Virus record (IMG/VR): IMGVR_UViG_3300024344_001463
Location: 1-35,506 of that record
Length of the DNA stretch: 35,506 bases
Source: a virus
Reading direction: 5' to 3' (one strand)
Shown here: one piece after another, positions 1 to 10,529 of the stretch
How positions within the stretch are numbered: the first letter of the stretch is position 1
Layout of the letters: every line of letters starts with the position of its first letter
Program-made: the position numbers and the translations under genes
Notes under the pieces: generated by a model
The model's database searches: none
Told to the model about the DNA's origin: nothing
What the model saw: the letters and a program-made list of their open reading frames with translations, nothing else

Positions 1-855
1 CCTGTTGCTGCCACTACAAGTGGTGCTAGTGCTGGTGCTTTAGCTGGAGGCGTAGGTGCTGGTTCCGTTGGAGGTAGTGGCGCTGCTGGATTAGCTGCAA
101 TTCAATCAGGAGGTATGGCAACAACTGCTGGTGGTTTAAGTGCTGGTATAGGTTCTACTGCTGTTCCAGTTTCTTATGCTGCATATGGACCTACGACAAA
201 AGCAGGTTTTGCTCAAAACGAAGCCCTGATGCGAGCATCCGCCAATCCTAATGTAGGCAACCAATTTACCAAAGCTGGTTCAGAGTTTATGACTGATAAA
301 ACGGCTGGATCAGGTTTAGATTACGGTAAGATAGGTCAAAACATACAAAGTCTTACTCAAGATAGCGATGCTAATACACAAGGGACAGCGCCAGAAGGAG
401 ATAACCCTCCTCTTGATCCAATAACACCTCAAGACGATTCAGTGCAAGCCGAATTGGATGCAGAAGCAAGGCGTATTATGGACTTTCCTGGAGGACAAGC
501 TGAAACTGGCTTAAGTAATGTGGCAGCAAAAGGCGGTCTTGCCACGCGATATGGAATTATGAAAACACCTTCTGGTTCTTTGACAGGAGGAGAAATAGTT
601 GGTCCTGGTACAGGAACCAGCGATACTATACGTTCAGCAATTTATCCTGATGTAGCCAGCAAACTTGGAGCAAGTTCTTCTCCTATGGGAAAAGGACATA
701 GAGTTCAAGATGCAGCTTTATCAGACGGTGAATTTGTTATAACAGCTAAAGCAGTTGAAGGAGTAGGAAAAAATGCAGGTGCTCCACCTGGACAAGAACG
801 CGAATACGGTAGTAAACTTTTGGATCAGGCGATGAACCAATGGCAAAGGACATAA
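1..855 (+). CDS. Gly/Ala-rich virion protein, 5'-truncated
   Basis: The frame is open from the first base, so the gene starts outside the window and the first ATG at 115 is probably internal. The visible N-terminal part is very rich in Gly, Ala and Ser. The C-terminal third carries a pattern I associate with phage tail or internal virion proteins: a GG(L)AT motif, a GPGTGTSD segment and then DAALSDGEFVITAKAV. It is followed by three more rightward genes, and the next one starts inside its last codons (16-bp overlap). Position between the portal end of the genome and the giant virion gene supports a structural role. No catalytic motif is visible. The exact role (tail, internal core or fibre attachment) cannot be decided from sequence alone. 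Confidence 0.6.
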   Translation, partial: PVAATTSGASAGALAGGVGAGSVGGSGAAGLAAIQSGGMATTAGGLSAGIGSTAVPVSYAAYGPTTKAGFAQNEALMRASANPNVGNQFTKAGSEFMTDKTAGSGLDYGKIGQNIQSLTQDSDANTQGTAPEGDNPPLDPITPQDDSVQAELDAEARRIMDFPGGQAETGLSNVAAKGGLATRYGIMKTPSGSLTGGEIVGPGTGTSDTIRSAIYPDVASKLGASSSPMGKGHRVQDAALSDGEFVITAKAVEGVGKNAGAPPGQEREYGSKLLDQAMNQWQRT

Positions 856-1283
856 CAGAAGCAACAGTAAATGACATTTATCCACAATATAAACTACTAA
901 CAAAGGCTAAGAAGGGGTTTGGATATCCCACGAAAGACCACAACGCAGAAAAAGCTGTAGATCAATTAAGTCTTTGTGCATCTCAAGGACTTAACTTTAT
1001 AGCTAAAAAAGATGGAAAGATCGTAGGGTGCATGGTCTTATGTTATGATCAACTATGGTTTTCAAATGAAACATTCCTTGTTGATATAGCATATTATGTT
1101 GATGATAAATACAGAAAAAGTTCTTTGGCAACAAGGCTCTTAAACGCATCTAAAAAAAGAGCGAAGGAACTAGGATTACCACTACATATCAGTGTAACAT
1201 ATGGCACTGATGTAGAACGAAAAGAGAAGTTCTTTTTACGCCAAGGATTTGAAAAAATAGGCGGTAATTATTTATTGAGGTAA
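840..1283 (+). CDS. GNAT-like N-acetyltransferase fold protein
   Basis: This 147-residue protein has the order of elements of a GNAT domain: a beta hairpin around residues 52-68 (FIAKKDGKIVGCMVL), a beta strand at 78-86, then the acetyl-CoA loop and helix at 91-111 (YRKSSLATRLLNASKKRAKELG), and a C-terminal FLRQGFEKIGGNY at 132-144 like motif B. In the usual Q/R-x-x-G-x-G/A loop the central Gly is replaced by Ser (RKSSLA), so acetyl-CoA binding is likely but not certain. It overlaps the upstream virion gene by 16 bp and lies 4 bp before the next. GNAT-like proteins sit among virion genes in several short-tailed phages; the substrate is unknown. A structural or chaperone role without catalysis is also possible. 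Confidence 0.65.
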   Translation: MAKDITEATVNDIYPQYKLLTKAKKGFGYPTKDHNAEKAVDQLSLCASQGLNFIAKKDGKIVGCMVLCYDQLWFSNETFLVDIAYYVDDKYRKSSLATRLLNASKKRAKELGLPLHISVTYGTDVERKEKFFLRQGFEKIGGNYLLR

Positions 1284-1287
1284 AGGA

Positions 1288-4125
1288 ATGGGAAAAAGTT
1301 CAGGTGGTAGTGCTCCAGCAGGATCAACTACCGTAATACAAGACATAGCAGAACCTTTTAAGGGTTTCGCAACAAGGTCTCTTCAAAGAGCAGAGGACTT
1401 ACAAGGGCTTCCTAGTGTTCCTTTCACAGGTATAGCTACTGCGCCACCTACACCAGACGAACTTGTTGGGGCGCAAGCGTTACGCAATAGATTCTTAGAG
1501 TCTGATCCTCTTTCTGCAGAAGCTTTAGCCTTACAAAGAACTGGAGCAGACCCTATTACTGCTGCAAGCATACTAGAACGTCAAAGTCCTTTTGAATCTT
1601 TGATTGCTCAAGAAGCATATCGTAGATTAGATGAACGCACCCAACGTGATTTACAAAATCAAAGAGCCAGGGAGGTTGCTGCTGGTGGCATGGATCGTGG
1701 TAGAGGTGCTATAGAAGACAGCCTCATACGTCAACGAGCCGAAGATCAAGAACGTAAAATAGGTTTGGAAGCAGGACAAAGAGCTTTTACTGATGCATCT
1801 CGACTTGCACAAGAGGATAGAACAGCAAGAGGTCAAGCAGCACAAGGTCTATTGTCAGGACTAACACAACGACAAGCTTTAGGTAGGCGTGATATAGATG
1901 ACCTATTAAAAGTGGGCGCACAATTCAGAGAGAAATTTGTGCAACCAGAACTCAATCTTGAGCGTCAACAGTTCGGAGAGTTTCGTGGTCCTGCTTCGGT
2001 TCAAAATCCTTTTGGCTTTGAGCAATTTTTCTCAGGCATCAGGTCGGCTGCACCCACACCTCTTACTACTACAACCCAACAATTTGCACAAACTCCCTCT
2101 GGTCTGCAACAAATAGGGCAAATTGCTGGAGCAGGACTAGGAATAGCTAATCAGTTTGGAGCCTTTCATGAAGGTGGTGTTGTAGAACACGCAAGAGCAG
2201 GTCACTCACATGCTGAACAAGACCCTGCTGTAATCAATCAAGTCATACAAGTATTGCAATCGCAAGGGCATCTTGTTCAAGGTCCTCAAGGTCGCATGGA
2301 ATTTATGATTAGGATGCAAGATGATCCTAGTTTTAAAGCTTTGTATGATGATGCAATGGCTGGTGTTCTTCAAGGATCAGGTTATGTGCCACCTTTAGAG
2401 GAAACAGAAACAGAAACAGTAGTAGAAGAAGAGGCTGCTGTATCTCCGTCTGTAGACCAAAATGCTAATGTTGATATGGAAAGAGTAGAAAGAATTAAAA
2501 GTGGTGCTCAAGGCGGTATAGGTGACGATCTATATCAAATGTTTCGCAGAGATGATTTAGAAGGCACAGACATGATACCTAGAGATAGGGCTATAGCTAG
2601 ACATCTAGCTAAGTTCCCTGTTGTCGCAGAGGAAGAAGAGTTTGCAGCATCAGTCTCACCTCCAGATATGGATGAGGGTTTCAGTGTTGGAATGGCGGAA
2701 GCAAAACCTGTTCCAGGACCAAACAACCCTACTGGTTCTGATGATTTTGATTTAGGCTTTGCTACAGGTATGAATAGAATACCTGAGATGGTTGAAGGTC
2801 GCGCTCCTTTTAATGAGTTATCAGAGATGGTTTCAGGCAGGGCAGTATCTCCTGAAGCTCCTGAAGCTCCCAGACAATATAGTGACGCAGAAATTACTGG
2901 TATGTTGGAATTTGCTAACACAGGACGTATAGGGGATGGTCGTATTCCAAAAGGCTTGAGGTCTTTAAGTCAAATTGAAATGATGGAAGAACTTAAACCT
3001 ATAAGACAAAGAGCCAGAGAAAATTCTAAGGAGAGGCGCGACAAAGAAAGGCGTGAACGTATTGCTAATCGCAGAAATTTCCGTAGAAGTTCTTCTCCTG
3101 CAGAAAAATCAGCAAGCTTTGATTTTGACTTTAGTGATGTAAAAGAATTTCTTGGTTTTAAAGAAGGCGGTATTGCCAGCTTTGCTAATGGACAAGAAGT
3201 AGAAATGTTTTCAGATGAAGAAACTACTTTCACAGGTAAGCCACGAGAACAAGAAGACTTAGGAAATAAACAGGCAATGCAGAGTATGATGATTGCTGCT
3301 AATCTTGATCCTGAAAATGTGCAAGACGTTGCTAAGTTTATGAGAGAAGGCTTTGGTGAATACGCAAAAGTTCCTGGCTATCCTAGCAGAGGAAGAAAAT
3401 TAATAATGGCTGAGAAAAAAGCAGGAGCAGAGGGCGCAGAAAGAAGGGCGCAAAATAGGCTAGACGATAAACAAAGGGAAGGTTCAGGAGACATAATACC
3501 TGAACCAAAAGCTAGTGAAAGTGGTGGTGGTCTAGGAAAACAAGTTGAAAGAATGATGGAGATGTATGAGAAGTCTTTTCAAGAAAAGAAGACTAAAGGA
3601 TTTCCTGAAAAAATTCCTATGTCAGATGCACAAAGAAAAGAAGGTATTATTGGCGCAATAGCAGCAGCACTTATGGGAATTAAAAGCGATCCTGATACAG
3701 GACGAGCAGATTTTTCTGGTGTAGGAGCAGCTACAAATAAATACATGTCTGGATATATGGCTGGACTTGAGAAGAGAAGGAAAGACGTTATAGCTGCAGA
3801 AGCTGCCAGCAGAGCAGCCATGTTAGAAGGAGCTAAAGCTTCAACAGGAATGTTTAAAGATTTAAGCGCAGGACAAAAATCTGTAGCTGAAGCAGAGTTA
3901 GCCAGATTTAAAATAGAGAATCCAAACATAGACATTATTAAATCTTCAATAGGACCAATAATAACACAATGGGCTTCTGGACTTCTGACAGACGAGGCGA
4001 AAGATGCTGCCATCGCTGAGATTATAAACAGGGATTATACCTCAGGAGGAGTTCTTAATGTGGCAGGAACTACTACAATATTAACTCCTGATCGACTAGA
4101 AGCGATGAAGAAGCAAAACAGGTAA
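1288..4125 (+). CDS. large virion-associated protein, 945 aa
   Basis: The start is set by AAAGG just before ATG at 1288. The first 230 residues are Gln/Arg/Ala-rich and look helical; a Gly/Ala patch follows near 270-290. Two short glycine motifs stand out, EGGVVEHARAG near residue 292 and EGGIASFANG near 626, and a related GGLATRYG lies in the previous virion gene. Residues 370-560 are acidic and proline-rich, probably disordered; 745-870 are helical and Lys/Ala-rich and include a hydrophobic stretch (GAIAAALMGI). No enzyme motif is seen. Its place between a virion gene and the giant protein suggests a tail-tube, internal core or ejected protein. It overlaps the next gene by one base (TAATG), so the two are probably co-translated. 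Confidence 0.55.
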   Translation: MGKSSGGSAPAGSTTVIQDIAEPFKGFATRSLQRAEDLQGLPSVPFTGIATAPPTPDELVGAQALRNRFLESDPLSAEALALQRTGADPITAASILERQSPFESLIAQEAYRRLDERTQRDLQNQRAREVAAGGMDRGRGAIEDSLIRQRAEDQERKIGLEAGQRAFTDASRLAQEDRTARGQAAQGLLSGLTQRQALGRRDIDDLLKVGAQFREKFVQPELNLERQQFGEFRGPASVQNPFGFEQFFSGIRSAAPTPLTTTTQQFAQTPSGLQQIGQIAGAGLGIANQFGAFHEGGVVEHARAGHSHAEQDPAVINQVIQVLQSQGHLVQGPQGRMEFMIRMQDDPSFKALYDDAMAGVLQGSGYVPPLEETETETVVEEEAAVSPSVDQNANVDMERVERIKSGAQGGIGDDLYQMFRRDDLEGTDMIPRDRAIARHLAKFPVVAEEEEFAASVSPPDMDEGFSVGMAEAKPVPGPNNPTGSDDFDLGFATGMNRIPEMVEGRAPFNELSEMVSGRAVSPEAPEAPRQYSDAEITGMLEFANTGRIGDGRIPKGLRSLSQIEMMEELKPIRQRARENSKERRDKERRERIANRRNFRRSSSPAEKSASFDFDFSDVKEFLGFKEGGIASFANGQEVEMFSDEETTFTGKPREQEDLGNKQAMQSMMIAANLDPENVQDVAKFMREGFGEYAKVPGYPSRGRKLIMAEKKAGAEGAERRAQNRLDDKQREGSGDIIPEPKASESGGGLGKQVERMMEMYEKSFQEKKTKGFPEKIPMSDAQRKEGIIGAIAAALMGIKSDPDTGRADFSGVGAATNKYMSGYMAGLEKRRKDVIAAEAASRAAMLEGAKASTGMFKDLSAGQKSVAEAELARFKIENPNIDIIKSSIGPIITQWASGLLTDEAKDAAIAEIINRDYTSGGVLNVAGTTTILTPDRLEAMKKQNR

Positions 4126-7100
4126 TGGCTGAACCAGAGCTTATTCCAGATTCCCCAGAACTGGCGGAAATAAGGGAAAGTTATCCAGAGGAGCTTAAAG
4201 GATTTACTGATCCCCAAATAGCTGAATTTGTTTGGCAAACAGATGTTGTTGAACGAGGCGTAGAGGATCAATATGATAAGGATTTATTTTTTCAAGCACT
4301 TGGAACCTACCGTAATGACATAGACTTTTTTGATAGCGTAGCCAGAGGTGCATCACGAGCTTGGTATAATCTTTCTGATGGACTTGATCAGGTTGATCGA
4401 CAAATCAGAGATGCTATGCCTGGTGGTATCTTTGATGATATCATGCTTACTGATGATCAGTATGCTGACAGATTTGTAGCCAGAGATACAGCACGACAAA
4501 GAAACTCTATGTCTCTTGAAGACCTCAATAGATTATTAGCTATCACTTCTGAAGACTCTGCCATAGGGGATTGGACATCAGAAATTTGGGACATCTCCCT
4601 TATCGGAGGTCTCTTATCTGAAAGTTTTGTTCAATATGCGCCAGCATTGGTAGGATCAGCCCTTACAACTGTAGCTACTGGAGGTCTAGCAGCCCCTATT
4701 GTTGCTGCTTTCCTTATTCAAAGCGGTGTTGTAGGAAGCAGCGCTTTTCATGAATACCTGAGAGAAGAAGAAGGTGTTCAAACCAAAGAAGATTACCTAA
4801 GAGTATTCAATGATCCTGATGCAATGAACAGAGCAGTAGTGCATGGGGCTAAGTATGGTCTGCCTGTAGCTGCCCTAGATGCTTTTAGTTTGGGTATAGC
4901 AGGTAAAATTGCACCTCTTATAGGAACTGCACAAAAAGCCACAAGAAATGCCAATCGAATAAGAACAGGCAAAGCACTTAATAATGCTGTGTCGGGGAAA
5001 CGTAAGGCTGCACGATGGGCAGGACGCTGGACACCTGAAGTTCTTGCACAAGGAGGACTTGGAGCAGGAGGGGAGTTAGCTGGAAGCTATTGGGCTACAG
5101 GAAAAGTAAATCAAGGTGAAGCTTTTCTTGAGGCAATCCTCGAACCTATGATGTTGCCTGTAGAACTGGCTGTGAAATCACCTAAAGCAACAGCTAAAGC
5201 TCTCATTCGTAAACGAGTTAAAAATATGTCTGAGACAGAAGTTCGGGCAAGCTTAAAACGTAAGGGTATAAACACTGCCACACAAACCGAAACTGAGGCT
5301 CGTCAAACTCTCGAAGAAAATATGGGGCCTATTGAAGCTGGCTCTACTGCAACAAAGGTGGCAACAGAAAATAGAAAAGAAAGCCAAGACAAAGAATATG
5401 AAACCGAAACTGTTTTGGATATGCGCGAAGAAGTTTTTAACCTGGTTCCGCTTACTGACAGAGTGCTAGAAGGACGAAGAACAAGAAGGGATGCAGGTGA
5501 CGAAGAGTGGTCTTCAGAGATAAATAAAAAGCAGATTACATTCAACGCTGCTGATCTAGCTGAAGGACAAGCAGGAACACTTCAAGATTTGGGTTACATA
5601 AAAGAAGAGGGTGCTGGAAAATACAGTCTTACTCCTGCAGGTTTATCAGCAACTATGGACACCCCCATAACTGAACGAGTAGCTCCTCCAAAACGCTCAC
5701 GCAATAAAGATGGTACTCATAGCTATGGTAATTACACCATTAAAAAAGATAAAAAGAAGTGGGTAGTTGATGATAATAGACTTAAAGACTTTACCTTTAA
5801 AAATTTAAACGAAGCCACAAGTGCTATTGACAATCTTGAAGCTCCAGTAGAGCAGACTGTCGAAACTCCTGTAGAACCCTTAACAACTGAAGAAATTGTT
5901 GAAGACGAGGCATCCAAGGTAAAGAGCTATCCAAACTATCAGGAGACTGCCAGTTCTATTATAGCTTCGATGCAAGAGGATATAGATGCAGGAGTAGCAC
6001 CAGATCAAAGACCCACAGTTGACCAAAGAATTGCTGATGCTTTGGAAGCTGCTGACGAAAATTTAGATGAGACAAGTAAACCTGTTGAAATGGAAAACAT
6101 TCTTAAAACAATTCGGGATGTTTTAACGCTCACAAAGAAAGGCAAGCCAAGGAAAAAAATTAATAAGGCGTTGATGGAGGAGATTGATGGAGGCATACGA
6201 ACTGCTGAAGGCGGTCTATCTATGCTCAACAACGAAAAGGCAGGTCCTCAGGTAGAGGGAACTCCTGCTACCAATATTGAACCTACACCTGAAGACGTTG
6301 CTGAAACTGTAACAGAAGAAGATGTTGAAAGAGAAAGCACTGTAACTGTAGGTCAAGGTTTAGCTGGTGTTGTTGTTGGAGAAGAAGCTGTTACTCTGGA
6401 TACAGAAGCAGGAATAGGTATACGTCCTCAAGTTGAACCAGCCATGTATGAGTTCCTTGACCTGAACGCTGAAAAACTTACCGTAAAGCAAGCAGAAAAA
6501 ATTCTAAGGTCACTTGGTCAATTAAAAGAAATGCGAGACCTTGAGGCTAGGGAAGGTTTTCAAAAGAATACTGCTGTTAAAGCATTAGCCAAAAGCAAAT
6601 TGTTGGAACAACAAGAATTGGCTAGACAACAGGCAACAGACGCTAACATGGTGGCTGATCAAGTTACTCAAGAAAATTATGAGGCTGGTGATAACACTCT
6701 TAGAACGCTCCCACCTCAAGATCAACGTAGACTTATTGAATGGATACAACAAAGGGTTGGTCAAAATGTTGCTGTAGCTTTTGAAACAGTTAAAACCATG
6801 ACTGACACAGTAAGAGAGTTAAAGAATTTACCTAAGAATATATCTGTTCAAGGTTATGCCAATCCGCTAGACAAGATTATTGTTCTGGCTTTGGATCGTA
6901 AATACTCACAAGAGGTTGCAGGTGAGGAAGCCTTTCATATTGCAGCTAGACTTTTGTTGACTCCTGAAGAGTGGGCAGTTCTCAACAATTATGATTGGAT
7001 AGCTATCGCTCATGAAAATGGTATAGATGTTTCTCAGTATCCTGATGACTTACAAGCGTGGGAAGCTTTAGCCAAGATTGCATCGAAGTTTATGATGGGC

Positions 7101-10100
7101 GAAAAGGTTGTTAATATCGGTTCTAATAACAACAAAATAATGAACCGTCTGGTAAGATTTTTAAATCAACTGGCTAACTACATAAGAGGAAAAGGTTGGA
7201 AGAAACTTTATCCTTCACCACAAGACATATTTATTTCTTTCGATGCAGGACAAATTGCAGACAGACCACACAATCCCTATCCTTTAGGTCCTGAGTCTAT
7301 GGAGTTTGATCTCAATGCTGAAGCTCAATTAGATACTCTGACCAAGGGCGCTACAGAAAACCTCCAGTTGCCTGGCGCTAAAGATAGAAACTTTGTCACT
7401 ACAAAGATTGCTCAAGGGTGGGCATACTTACAAGAAGCTTTTAACCATCCTACATATTATTCAGCGAAGAACTATTTGTTTAGACCTGTCTTTAAAATTA
7501 TGGAGGAGATGAGAGAGTTTCAAGATAATGTGGTTCTTGAAGGGTTAGAAGCTTTTAGAGTGTATGCGGAATCTTCAGCAGAAACTCAAGCGGAAGCTGA
7601 CCAGTTTATTACTCTCCTAGATTTTATAACAACCAGAAATAATTTTCGTCCTGATCAAGGCTTCATGAGAGAAAATGAAGATGGGTCAATAACTTTTACT
7701 ATGCCCACTACAGCACAGGTTGCAGGTGAAGACATACAAACAAAGTTGAATGTTCTTTATCCTGATGGGATTAATGGTGAAGCAGTACAGCTTTCTGTAG
7801 ATGAGGAGTTAAATGAGGATGGCGAAGTTGTAACGGCTGCTCAGTTTGTAGAGTACACTATAAGTGGAGAGAAAGATGATAGGGGTGTGTCTCCTGCTGA
7901 TGCTTTTAACTCTTATAGAAATGGCGCAGAATATCAGAAAGGTTTATTGATACAAGCTATTAATATTTTAGTTGCAGAGATGCCTAGAAATTCAACTGTT
8001 GAGGACTTGCAAGCTAGAGTTCGTCTTTTAAATTTTGAAATTGCTAACAGCTATGTGGAAGTAAATGAAAAAGGAGAGGCTGTTGAATCAGAGGAAACTA
8101 AAGCTTTAATTAAACAAAGAGATTTAGTTAATCAAGCCATTGAGTATACTACAGAGCTTAATAACAAACCGTTTTGGGTTCCCAGAATACGCCAAGGAGA
8201 ACGTGCCGTTGTTGTAAAAGCTAATGGCAAAGTTCAGCACATGGAAGTTTATGACCAAAAGAAATTTGAATCTTCTAAAGCTTTTGAGAAGATGTTAGCT
8301 GATCGAGCAACAGAAGTAAGAAAAGTATATCCTAAAGGTGATGTTGGTGTAGGTGATTTTAGTTTAGGTGAAATGATAAATGACGCAACCACAAGTCCAG
8401 GAAGCTTCTCTGTAGTTTCTGGATTAGGTCTTGTCGAAGCTTTGTTTACAACGCTTAGTGATCCTGAAGCAGACAACTCAAGAATAGAAAACATTATAAA
8501 GCTAATAAAGCAGGAGACTGAAGGTAAAAAACTTAAGGGTGTAGAAGAAGTTCGCCAACCTCAAAATATTTCTGGGCATTGGAGACCTGATCTTACTGGC
8601 TATGTGAACATGGCTACTAAAAGAAATCTACACACCATGTCTTACCAACTTGGTAAAGTCATTTATAAGCCACTAATAGATAATCAATTAGATGAGATGA
8701 CTTCCTCTGAGGCTGCTATAAAAGCATCTGATCCTGTTAAGGCTGCAGCCATTGGAAGAACCAGAAGATATACTGAAAAGTATTTGGCTTTTGTTAATAA
8801 CCCTAAGACACAAGGAGCTTTAATTAGGAACGTAGTTTTTCATACGGCTCTTGGTGGCAGGTTCTCTAGTGCTGTTCTAAATTTAATGCAGTTACCACAA
8901 GCTTTGTTGCCTTTCTTGTATTCAGTAAATTCAGATAAGTTTCTTTTAGATAGCCCTTATGCAGTAGCAAAAAATGTGGGCATCGTGTCAAAAGCTTTTA
9001 GAGATGCAAGTCGATTAGCAGTCAAAGGTGGATGGGGAAATCTTCAGACCGCTTATAGCATGGAGTTAGAGGGAGCTAAACCTAGCTATCTTACTGAAGG
9101 TGAGTGGCAATTATTAAGAACTTTGTTTGGTCGAGGTATTCTAAGCCCTGTAAACCTTGAAGATTTGACAGACAAACTTAGCTATCAAACTCTAGTTAGA
9201 GATGCAAGTAAAGCTGCCATACCCATGCAAGCTTTAGACAAGGCTGCTGATCTTTCGAGTTGGATGTTTGGTAGCACCGAATTTCTTAACAGAGCTACCA
9301 CCGCATTAGCAATGTATCGGATTGCACGAGACAATGAAGTAGTTCTAAATAAGGTTGATCAAATAAGAAAGCAAAGTCACTTCAAAGATTCAGAAGCTGT
9401 TGGCAGTATGAATTTAACTAATGATGAACAAGGGTGGGCTAATGCAGCGCATATCGCTGTAGCTGAAACTCAGTTCATGATGGGTAAGTTCAATAGACCA
9501 GGACTTTTTTATAAGGGTGGTGCTCTTGGTCCTATCTTTACGCAGTTTATGTCCTTTCCATTTCAGTATGTAGAGATGATGGCGAAAAATGTAAGACGCA
9601 TGGCAACGCCAGGAGAAAGAGCAATAGGCGCAAGGATGTTATCGCTCATGGTTTTGGCTATGGTAGGAATGGCTGGTGTATTTGGCTTGCCCTTTATGGA
9701 AAACCTCAGAAGATTTATTCTAGCTATATCTGATACAGATTTAGAAAAAGATTTAAGAAAAGCTTTAATAGATGTGCTTGGTCCTACTTATACAAATGTC
9801 ATAGCAAGTGGAAGTATCTTTGAGTATCTAGGAATAGAAGCTAAACAAAGGGCTGGTGTTGGTACTCTGGTGGACTCTGGTATATTTCAAGGTGACATAG
9901 GATTTATCTTTGGTCCTTTGGGTGGTGTAATAGAAACAGCGTGGACTAATGTGGGTGCTGGAATAGAGCAAGGCGATGTAAGTAAAATTGCTAGAGGCAT
10001 AGTTCCTTTAGGTTTTGTCAGAGATGTGTTGGGTACTCAACTTGCTTTTGAAGAAGGCTATACAACTCAAAGAGGCACACAACTGATTGCCCCTCAAGAC

Positions 10101-10499
10101 ATACTGCCTACAGATTATTTTATTACTTTTCTGGGGTTCAATCCTGCAAACAGAGCTTTAGAAAGAGACAAGCAAGCTTACGCTAGAATGGCTCGAACTG
10201 CTGGTCAAAGAAAAAGGGATGTCGTTCTTAAGAGGGTTGCTAGGTTGTGGCGCAAATCCAGAGAAGCAACTTCTGCAACAGATCGAAAAGAATATCGGGA
10301 TGAATACACCGAAGAAATTCGAGATTGGAATAAGAGAGCCATAGAAAATGAATGGCCTCGCATCACACCTCAAATTTTAAATAACAGATTTTTAGGCAAC
10401 ATTAATCCTACAATGAAACTTTTGAAAAGGTCTCCTAAACATAGAAGGCGAGGCTTCGCTGAAGATATGAAAATGTTGGATAGACTTGGGAATGAATAG
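4125..10499 (+). CDS. giant virion/ejection-type protein, 2124 aa (large polyvalent protein-like)
   Basis: One uninterrupted frame of 2124 codons. Visible parts: a hydrophobic Ala/Gly-rich stretch near residues 165-205; a charged, low-complexity middle (about 370-740, many Glu/Thr) that looks like linker; a helix with EEAFH at 934-938 followed by LLLTPEEW, which resembles a pattern seen in phage large polyvalent proteins but is not a standard HExxH zincin; and a C-terminal part around 1785-1860 with an aromatic FTQFMSFPFQYVEMM segment and a hydrophobic LMVLAMVGMAGVFG segment. Length and position match the large ejected or internal virion proteins of short-tailed phages. Transglycosylase or protease motifs were looked for and not found. 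The stop is directly followed by a new promoter, so the gene ends the virion operon. Confidence 0.6.
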   Translation: MAEPELIPDSPELAEIRESYPEELKGFTDPQIAEFVWQTDVVERGVEDQYDKDLFFQALGTYRNDIDFFDSVARGASRAWYNLSDGLDQVDRQIRDAMPGGIFDDIMLTDDQYADRFVARDTARQRNSMSLEDLNRLLAITSEDSAIGDWTSEIWDISLIGGLLSESFVQYAPALVGSALTTVATGGLAAPIVAAFLIQSGVVGSSAFHEYLREEEGVQTKEDYLRVFNDPDAMNRAVVHGAKYGLPVAALDAFSLGIAGKIAPLIGTAQKATRNANRIRTGKALNNAVSGKRKAARWAGRWTPEVLAQGGLGAGGELAGSYWATGKVNQGEAFLEAILEPMMLPVELAVKSPKATAKALIRKRVKNMSETEVRASLKRKGINTATQTETEARQTLEENMGPIEAGSTATKVATENRKESQDKEYETETVLDMREEVFNLVPLTDRVLEGRRTRRDAGDEEWSSEINKKQITFNAADLAEGQAGTLQDLGYIKEEGAGKYSLTPAGLSATMDTPITERVAPPKRSRNKDGTHSYGNYTIKKDKKKWVVDDNRLKDFTFKNLNEATSAIDNLEAPVEQTVETPVEPLTTEEIVEDEASKVKSYPNYQETASSIIASMQEDIDAGVAPDQRPTVDQRIADALEAADENLDETSKPVEMENILKTIRDVLTLTKKGKPRKKINKALMEEIDGGIRTAEGGLSMLNNEKAGPQVEGTPATNIEPTPEDVAETVTEEDVERESTVTVGQGLAGVVVGEEAVTLDTEAGIGIRPQVEPAMYEFLDLNAEKLTVKQAEKILRSLGQLKEMRDLEAREGFQKNTAVKALAKSKLLEQQELARQQATDANMVADQVTQENYEAGDNTLRTLPPQDQRRLIEWIQQRVGQNVAVAFETVKTMTDTVRELKNLPKNISVQGYANPLDKIIVLALDRKYSQEVAGEEAFHIAARLLLTPEEWAVLNNYDWIAIAHENGIDVSQYPDDLQAWEALAKIASKFMMGEKVVNIGSNNNKIMNRLVRFLNQLANYIRGKGWKKLYPSPQDIFISFDAGQIADRPHNPYPLGPESMEFDLNAEAQLDTLTKGATENLQLPGAKDRNFVTTKIAQGWAYLQEAFNHPTYYSAKNYLFRPVFKIMEEMREFQDNVVLEGLEAFRVYAESSAETQAEADQFITLLDFITTRNNFRPDQGFMRENEDGSITFTMPTTAQVAGEDIQTKLNVLYPDGINGEAVQLSVDEELNEDGEVVTAAQFVEYTISGEKDDRGVSPADAFNSYRNGAEYQKGLLIQAINILVAEMPRNSTVEDLQARVRLLNFEIANSYVEVNEKGEAVESEETKALIKQRDLVNQAIEYTTELNNKPFWVPRIRQGERAVVVKANGKVQHMEVYDQKKFESSKAFEKMLADRATEVRKVYPKGDVGVGDFSLGEMINDATTSPGSFSVVSGLGLVEALFTTLSDPEADNSRIENIIKLIKQETEGKKLKGVEEVRQPQNISGHWRPDLTGYVNMATKRNLHTMSYQLGKVIYKPLIDNQLDEMTSSEAAIKASDPVKAAAIGRTRRYTEKYLAFVNNPKTQGALIRNVVFHTALGGRFSSAVLNLMQLPQALLPFLYSVNSDKFLLDSPYAVAKNVGIVSKAFRDASRLAVKGGWGNLQTAYSMELEGAKPSYLTEGEWQLLRTLFGRGILSPVNLEDLTDKLSYQTLVRDASKAAIPMQALDKAADLSSWMFGSTEFLNRATTALAMYRIARDNEVVLNKVDQIRKQSHFKDSEAVGSMNLTNDEQGWANAAHIAVAETQFMMGKFNRPGLFYKGGALGPIFTQFMSFPFQYVEMMAKNVRRMATPGERAIGARMLSLMVLAMVGMAGVFGLPFMENLRRFILAISDTDLEKDLRKALIDVLGPTYTNVIASGSIFEYLGIEAKQRAGVGTLVDSGIFQGDIGFIFGPLGGVIETAWTNVGAGIEQGDVSKIARGIVPLGFVRDVLGTQLAFEEGYTTQRGTQLIAPQDILPTDYFITFLGFNPANRALERDKQAYARMARTAGQRKRDVVLKRVARLWRKSREATSATDRKEYRDEYTEEIRDWNKRAIENEWPRITPQILNNRFLGNINPTMKLLKRSPKHRRRGFAEDMKMLDRLGNE

Positions 10500-10500
10500 G

Positions 10501-10529
10501 TTGACAGCCTAAATATATAAGAGTATATA
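10501..10529 (+). promoter_or_regulatory. sigma70-type promoter
   Basis: A perfect -35 TTGACA (10501-10506) lies 17 bp from TATATA (10524-10529), immediately after the stop codon of the giant virion gene. It is well placed to drive the glycosyltransferase and lysis genes separately from the virion operon. Confidence 0.75.

Noticed and set aside
3579-4013. 144-codon open frame antisense to the 945-aa virion gene
   Set aside because: It lies fully opposite a well-supported gene and has no ribosome site; similar antisense frames occur at many places here.
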